Assembly (NCBI RefSeq): GCF_014696615.1
Contig: NZ_JACJQJ010000015.1
Span: 91,178 to 155,177 of the forward strand
Direction: 5' to 3'
DNA length: 64,000 nt
DNA from: Nostoc linckia FACHB-104
GTDB lineage: Bacteria > Cyanobacteriota > Cyanobacteriia > Cyanobacteriales > Nostocaceae
Both the position numbers and the translations under genes were made by a program. Under the pieces are notes generated by a model. It was not told where the DNA came from. It did no database searches and saw nothing but the letters and a program-made list of their open reading frames with translations. Below are positions 63,081 through 64,000 of this stretch, one piece after another (the stretch's first letter is position 1; each line of letters begins with the position of its first letter).

Positions 63081-64000
63081 CAGGGTAAGAGCGTCTCAAT
63101 TAGGCTTGACACAAGCAATTAGAAGAACCTAATGTATTGTCAATGAAACAACAACTGAGCACCCGAATCATATAATTGTTATCCATAGCGGTGCGTTTCA
63201 TTTTTTGACGAAGACTAGGTTTGTAGGTTTTTTCGCAGTTAAGGGCATTGAGAGCAAAGCGTCTTAAAAGAGCAAAATTCTCGGGACTGTGAAAAGAACG
63301 AATACGACAAGCATCTTCGGAAAAAGTACAGTCGAGAGTCCAGTGAGCCTCGTTTTCAATGCCCCAGTGTTTGCGGATAGCTCGACCAATGACTTGAGCA
63401 TCACTGTGTAAAGAAGTCAGATAAAACTGAACTTCACGAGTAGTCTGGTTCCAAAGATGACGGACGCGCACAACCATAACTAGGCTTTCCAAGCCTGCCC
63501 AAACCTTGGGTTGATAAAGCTGACCAATCGCACTTACGGGTACACTCCAAACTTCACGAATTTCCCGACGATGATGAGCTTTCTCAATCCGTTTGTCATA
63601 ACTAACATCAACGCCTCGGAAATTGTTGGTTTTGTGTGTTTCAAACCATTGTTGGACTTGAGAGTGGAGAGTAGGATGATTAGCTTTGAGTGCTAGGACA
63701 TAATCAGCTTTCTTAGCAACAATCTGTTTGGCAATTTCGGTTTGTGTCCCCATTGCATCAATGGTAATGATAGCGCCTGTGATATCGAGTAATTCCAATA
63801 ATGCCGGAATCGCCGTAATTTCATTGGATTTATCTTCGACTTTCACTTGTGCCAATACCAAACGTTGTTCACTTGCCCAGGCACTAATGACGTGGAGTGC
63901 TGATTGACCCTGATTGCGGTCATAGGAACCCCTAATTGTCTTTCCATCTATGGGGATAATCTCTCCTCCCATCGAACCCACCAGGGTTTCCACCCATTGC
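63081..64000 (-). mobile_element. ISAs1-family insertion sequence, partial
   Basis: The transposase frame runs off the right edge. The left boundary is set at CAGGGTAAGAGC (63081), which resembles the CAGGG terminal sequence of this family. The other end lies outside, so the boundary is provisional. Confidence 0.6.
63100..64000 (-). CDS. ISAs1-family transposase, partial
   Basis: The C-terminal 300 residues or so of a transposase that continues beyond the window; the frame is open to the last base, so the GTG at 63993 is not a true start. Typical ISAs1 motifs are IIPIDGKTIRGS (first Asp), ITIDAMGTQTEIAKQI (second Asp), ADYVLALKANHPTL, and the catalytic Glu region HWGIENEAHWTLDCTFSEDACRIR. 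The C-terminus reaches a natural stop. No frameshift was seen in the visible part. Confidence 0.9.
   Translation of the reverse strand, partial: QWVETLVGSMGGEIIPIDGKTIRGSYDRNQGQSALHVISAWASEQRLVLAQVKVEDKSNEITAIPALLELLDITGAIITIDAMGTQTEIAKQIVAKKADYVLALKANHPTLHSQVQQWFETHKTNNFRGVDVSYDKRIEKAHHRREIREVWSVPVSAIGQLYQPKVWAGLESLVMVVRVRHLWNQTTREVQFYLTSLHSDAQVIGRAIRKHWGIENEAHWTLDCTFSEDACRIRSFHSPENFALLRRFALNALNCEKTYKPSLRQKMKRTAMDNNYMIRVLSCCFIDNTLGSSNCLCQA

Overview
The window looks like chromosome from a filamentous, probably heterocyst-forming cyanobacterium (Nostocales type). The evidence is the dense HIP1 octamer GCGATCGC, the intergenic tandem heptamers, the flavodiiron pair Flv1/Flv3, the SSADH plus 2-oxoglutarate decarboxylase bypass, a COP23 protein and a CyanoTRADD-type membrane protein. 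Genus and species cannot be fixed from this sequence alone.

Layout. 0-7.4 kb: a methyltransferase-like protein, a PIN toxin/partner pair, an aldehyde dehydrogenase, an ionotropic-glutamate-receptor-like channel, MazG, a DUF2227 protein and tRNA-Val(UAC). 7.5-7.85 kb: a noncoding tandem repeat of about 84 bp with internal inverted repeats. 8-14.5 kb: a very large CheB-CheR-PAS-kinase-receiver hybrid and a family 2 glycosyltransferase, separated by two adjacent MITE-like elements. 14.8-24 kb: a co-oriented sulfur/efflux cluster with a sulfide:quinone-reductase-like flavoprotein, a periplasmic protein, a DUF4405 membrane protein, an ArsR regulator, an SCP2 protein, a rhodanese and an RND pump with its adaptor. 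A rhodanese-type membrane-domain remnant precedes it on the other strand. 25-29.8 kb: a minus-strand operon of two DUF2231 proteins and oxidase subunits II, I and III; subunit II lacks the CuA ligands, as in the cyanobacterial alternative oxidase. 31.4-36 kb: an orphan Cas6 with an added C-terminal helix-turn-helix, then SSADH and 2-oxoglutarate decarboxylase, which together turn 2-oxoglutarate into succinate.

36.3-43.5 kb is a decayed accessory region. A TRADD-associated two-TM gene is split by an ISAzo13-type element, and the original frame can be rebuilt across the 3-bp target duplication. An HTH-AAA ATPase is broken by one in-frame stop. An HNH nuclease with a partner gene follows. A membrane AAA ATPase with a 12-bp-period transmembrane tract is cut by an IS4-type element. 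43.8-64 kb: MoaE, a hybrid histidine kinase with an NTF2-like gene, a fasciclin protein, a GST, a Tat-exported GH1 beta-glucosidase, COP23, a TPR-M48 protease, a dynamin-like GTPase, the Flv1/Flv3 pair and an ISAs1 transposase running off the right edge.

Several dispersed repeat families occur. Two MITE-like families have three copies each in this window. The most interesting leads are the iGluR-like pore loop, the sulfur/efflux cluster, the DUF2231 pair in the CuA-less oxidase operon, the orphan Cas6 fusion and the repairable broken genes of the accessory region. None is proven novel from sequence reading alone.
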